Source of the DNA: Planctomycetaceae bacterium
GTDB lineage: Bacteria > Planctomycetota > Planctomycetia > Pirellulales > Pirellulaceae
Assembly (NCBI GenBank): GCA_012959465.1
Contig: DUDC01000346.1
Location: 1 to 52,699 of the forward strand
Reading direction: 5' to 3'
DNA: 52,699 bases
Below the pieces are notes generated by a model. That model was not told the origin of the DNA and ran no database searches. It was given only the letters and a program-made list of their open reading frames with translations. The translations under genes were made by a program, and so were the position numbers. Every line of letters begins with the position of its first letter. Position 1 is the stretch's first letter. Positions 51,842-52,699 of this stretch are shown piece by piece.

Positions 51842-52699
51842 ATGAGAGTTGCCGCGGTCCACACGTCTCTTGAATCCATTGACGCCGACGTGGTGGTCCA
51901 CGGCGTGTTCGCGGATCCGGCGGCCGTTGCGCCGATTACGGGCGATGCCAACATGGACCGGCAGATCATAGAGCTGTTTGAAGCCGGCGAACTGACGTCC
52001 CGAGGCTCAACGGTCGTGTTCCCATTTCCGTCGTCACACCGAGCCCGTTATCTGACTGTGCTCTCGCTCGGACAGCGGGAGAACTGGAACGCGTTGGCTG
52101 CATTTCGAACCGCGGGCGGTTGTGCCAAATCGATCGCTGCGCGAGAGCGGGCGACCGTCGCCATTTCATTTCCCCGCAGCGACGATCCGAATGTAGACAA
52201 GGCGGCCGTCCGTGGCGCGATAACCGGCTGCCAGGGACAGGATCTTTATCGCGCAGAAAAACGGCTCCACCCCTTCCAGACACTGCTCTGGCATGGAATC
52301 GACGAAGCTCTTTTAGACGCAGCCGCGATCGAAGCGGAATGTACGCTTCTCGCCCGCCGCTGGGTCAACGAACCACCGGCCAACGTTTACCCCGAGTCGT
52401 TTGTCTCCTTCGCCACCGAGCAGACGGCCGGTCTGGATGTCGAAATCGAGGTCTGGGACGAAGAGCGACTAAAAAAAGAGAATTGCAATTGTCTGTTGGC
52501 AGTCGGACGCGGATCCAATCGCGCACCGCGTCTGATGGTCATGACGTATCGTGGCGCAGATCACGCGCCGTTGGCGTTGGTCGGCAAGGGCGTCACTTTC
52601 GATAGTGGCGGGCTCTCGATTAAACCGACCGATGGCATGAAGGCGATGAAGTGCGACATGGCCGGGGCCGCCACTGCCGTGGCGGCGCTGATCGGCATC
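51842..52699 (+). CDS. pepA: Leucyl aminopeptidase (M17), 3' truncated by window end
   Basis: ATG with AAGGAAG about six bases upstream; 286 codons are open to the window end. The N-terminal macro-like domain (MRVAAVHTSLESIDADVVVHG) is followed by the M17 catalytic part: RWVNEPPANVYPESF, then LALVGKGVTFDSGGLSIKPT and AMKCDMAGAATAVAAL, containing the metal-binding Lys and Asp residues. The rest, with NTDAEGR and the second metal ligands, lies outside the window. The enzyme removes N-terminal residues from peptides in the cytoplasm. It diverges from the UbiD gene across 224 bp that hold both promoters. Confidence 0.9.
   Translation, partial: MRVAAVHTSLESIDADVVVHGVFADPAAVAPITGDANMDRQIIELFEAGELTSRGSTVVFPFPSSHRARYLTVLSLGQRENWNALAAFRTAGGCAKSIAARERATVAISFPRSDDPNVDKAAVRGAITGCQGQDLYRAEKRLHPFQTLLWHGIDEALLDAAAIEAECTLLARRWVNEPPANVYPESFVSFATEQTAGLDVEIEVWDEERLKKENCNCLLAVGRGSNRAPRLMVMTYRGADHAPLALVGKGVTFDSGGLSIKPTDGMKAMKCDMAGAATAVAALIGI

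Overview
The window looks like a chromosomal segment from a planctomycete, most likely a Pirellulaceae-type bacterium. The main evidence is a set of lineage-typical families: a DUF1549/DUF1553 protein followed by a DUF1501 Tat protein, a 1004-residue PVC-type membrane-bound dehydrogenase with HEAT-like repeats and a C-terminal cytochrome c motif, a YTV-repeat surface protein, very large zinc-ribbon signal peptidases, an ECF sigma factor overlapping a Ser/Thr kinase, and several secreted TlpA-like thioredoxins. Base composition looks moderately GC-rich and even throughout, although I did not compute it. No rRNA, tRNA, CRISPR array, prophage or intact insertion sequence was recognised.

Layout. 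Positions 1-9.6 kb hold a 5'-truncated nuclease-like gene, a small secreted protein, a GT2-like protein, a zinc-ribbon/VWA membrane protein divergent from an endonuclease/exonuclease/phosphatase-fold protein, a polytopic membrane protein, a BRCT-like/MerR/TPR regulator and the YTV protein. Positions 9.9-16.1 kb are an envelope and secretion run on the minus strand: lepA, two homologous unusual signal peptidase I genes, then an LptB-like ABC ATPase. Positions 16.4-31 kb carry a ROK sugar kinase, a FIST sensor protein, the DUF1549/DUF1501 pair, an NRDE (TANGO2-like) protein, fabH, oligoendopeptidase F, a secreted hypothetical protein, a TIM-barrel sugar isomerase, rarA and a small membrane protein. 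Positions 31-43.8 kb carry inositol-phosphate synthase, an aspartate/aromatic aminotransferase, a secreted protein overlapping the PVC dehydrogenase, a beta-propeller/dihaem cytochrome, the sigma factor/kinase pair, and a transglutaminase-like/TPR protein. Positions 44-52.7 kb carry a PilZ-like protein, a two-thioredoxin lipoprotein, a LOG-family protein, a second TlpA-like protein, a UbiD-family decarboxylase and a leucyl aminopeptidase cut off by the window end.

Intergenic DNA is rich in short palindromic repeats. Family A is an element of about 80 nt with three copies (16.3, 34.1 and 39.9 kb) that share both arms and the loop. Family B has three copies plus a fragment (34.03, 34.25, 34.28 and 49.7 kb). 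Family C has two copies (0.8 and 34.07 kb). The 34.0-34.4 kb gap contains all three families. A separate 280-bp MITE-like element with 27-bp inverted ends lies at 27.7-28.0 kb and contains an intrinsic-terminator-like hairpin.

Functionally the window is mainly envelope and periplasm: protein export and processing, outer-membrane lipid transport, secreted redox proteins, and oxidation by c-type cytochromes, with scattered housekeeping metabolism. The most unusual items are the paired signal peptidases with a zinc ribbon and a beta-sandwich-like insertion beside lepA and lptB, the BRCT-like/MerR/TPR fusion, the duplicated thioredoxin lipoprotein with one dead active site, and the repeat families.
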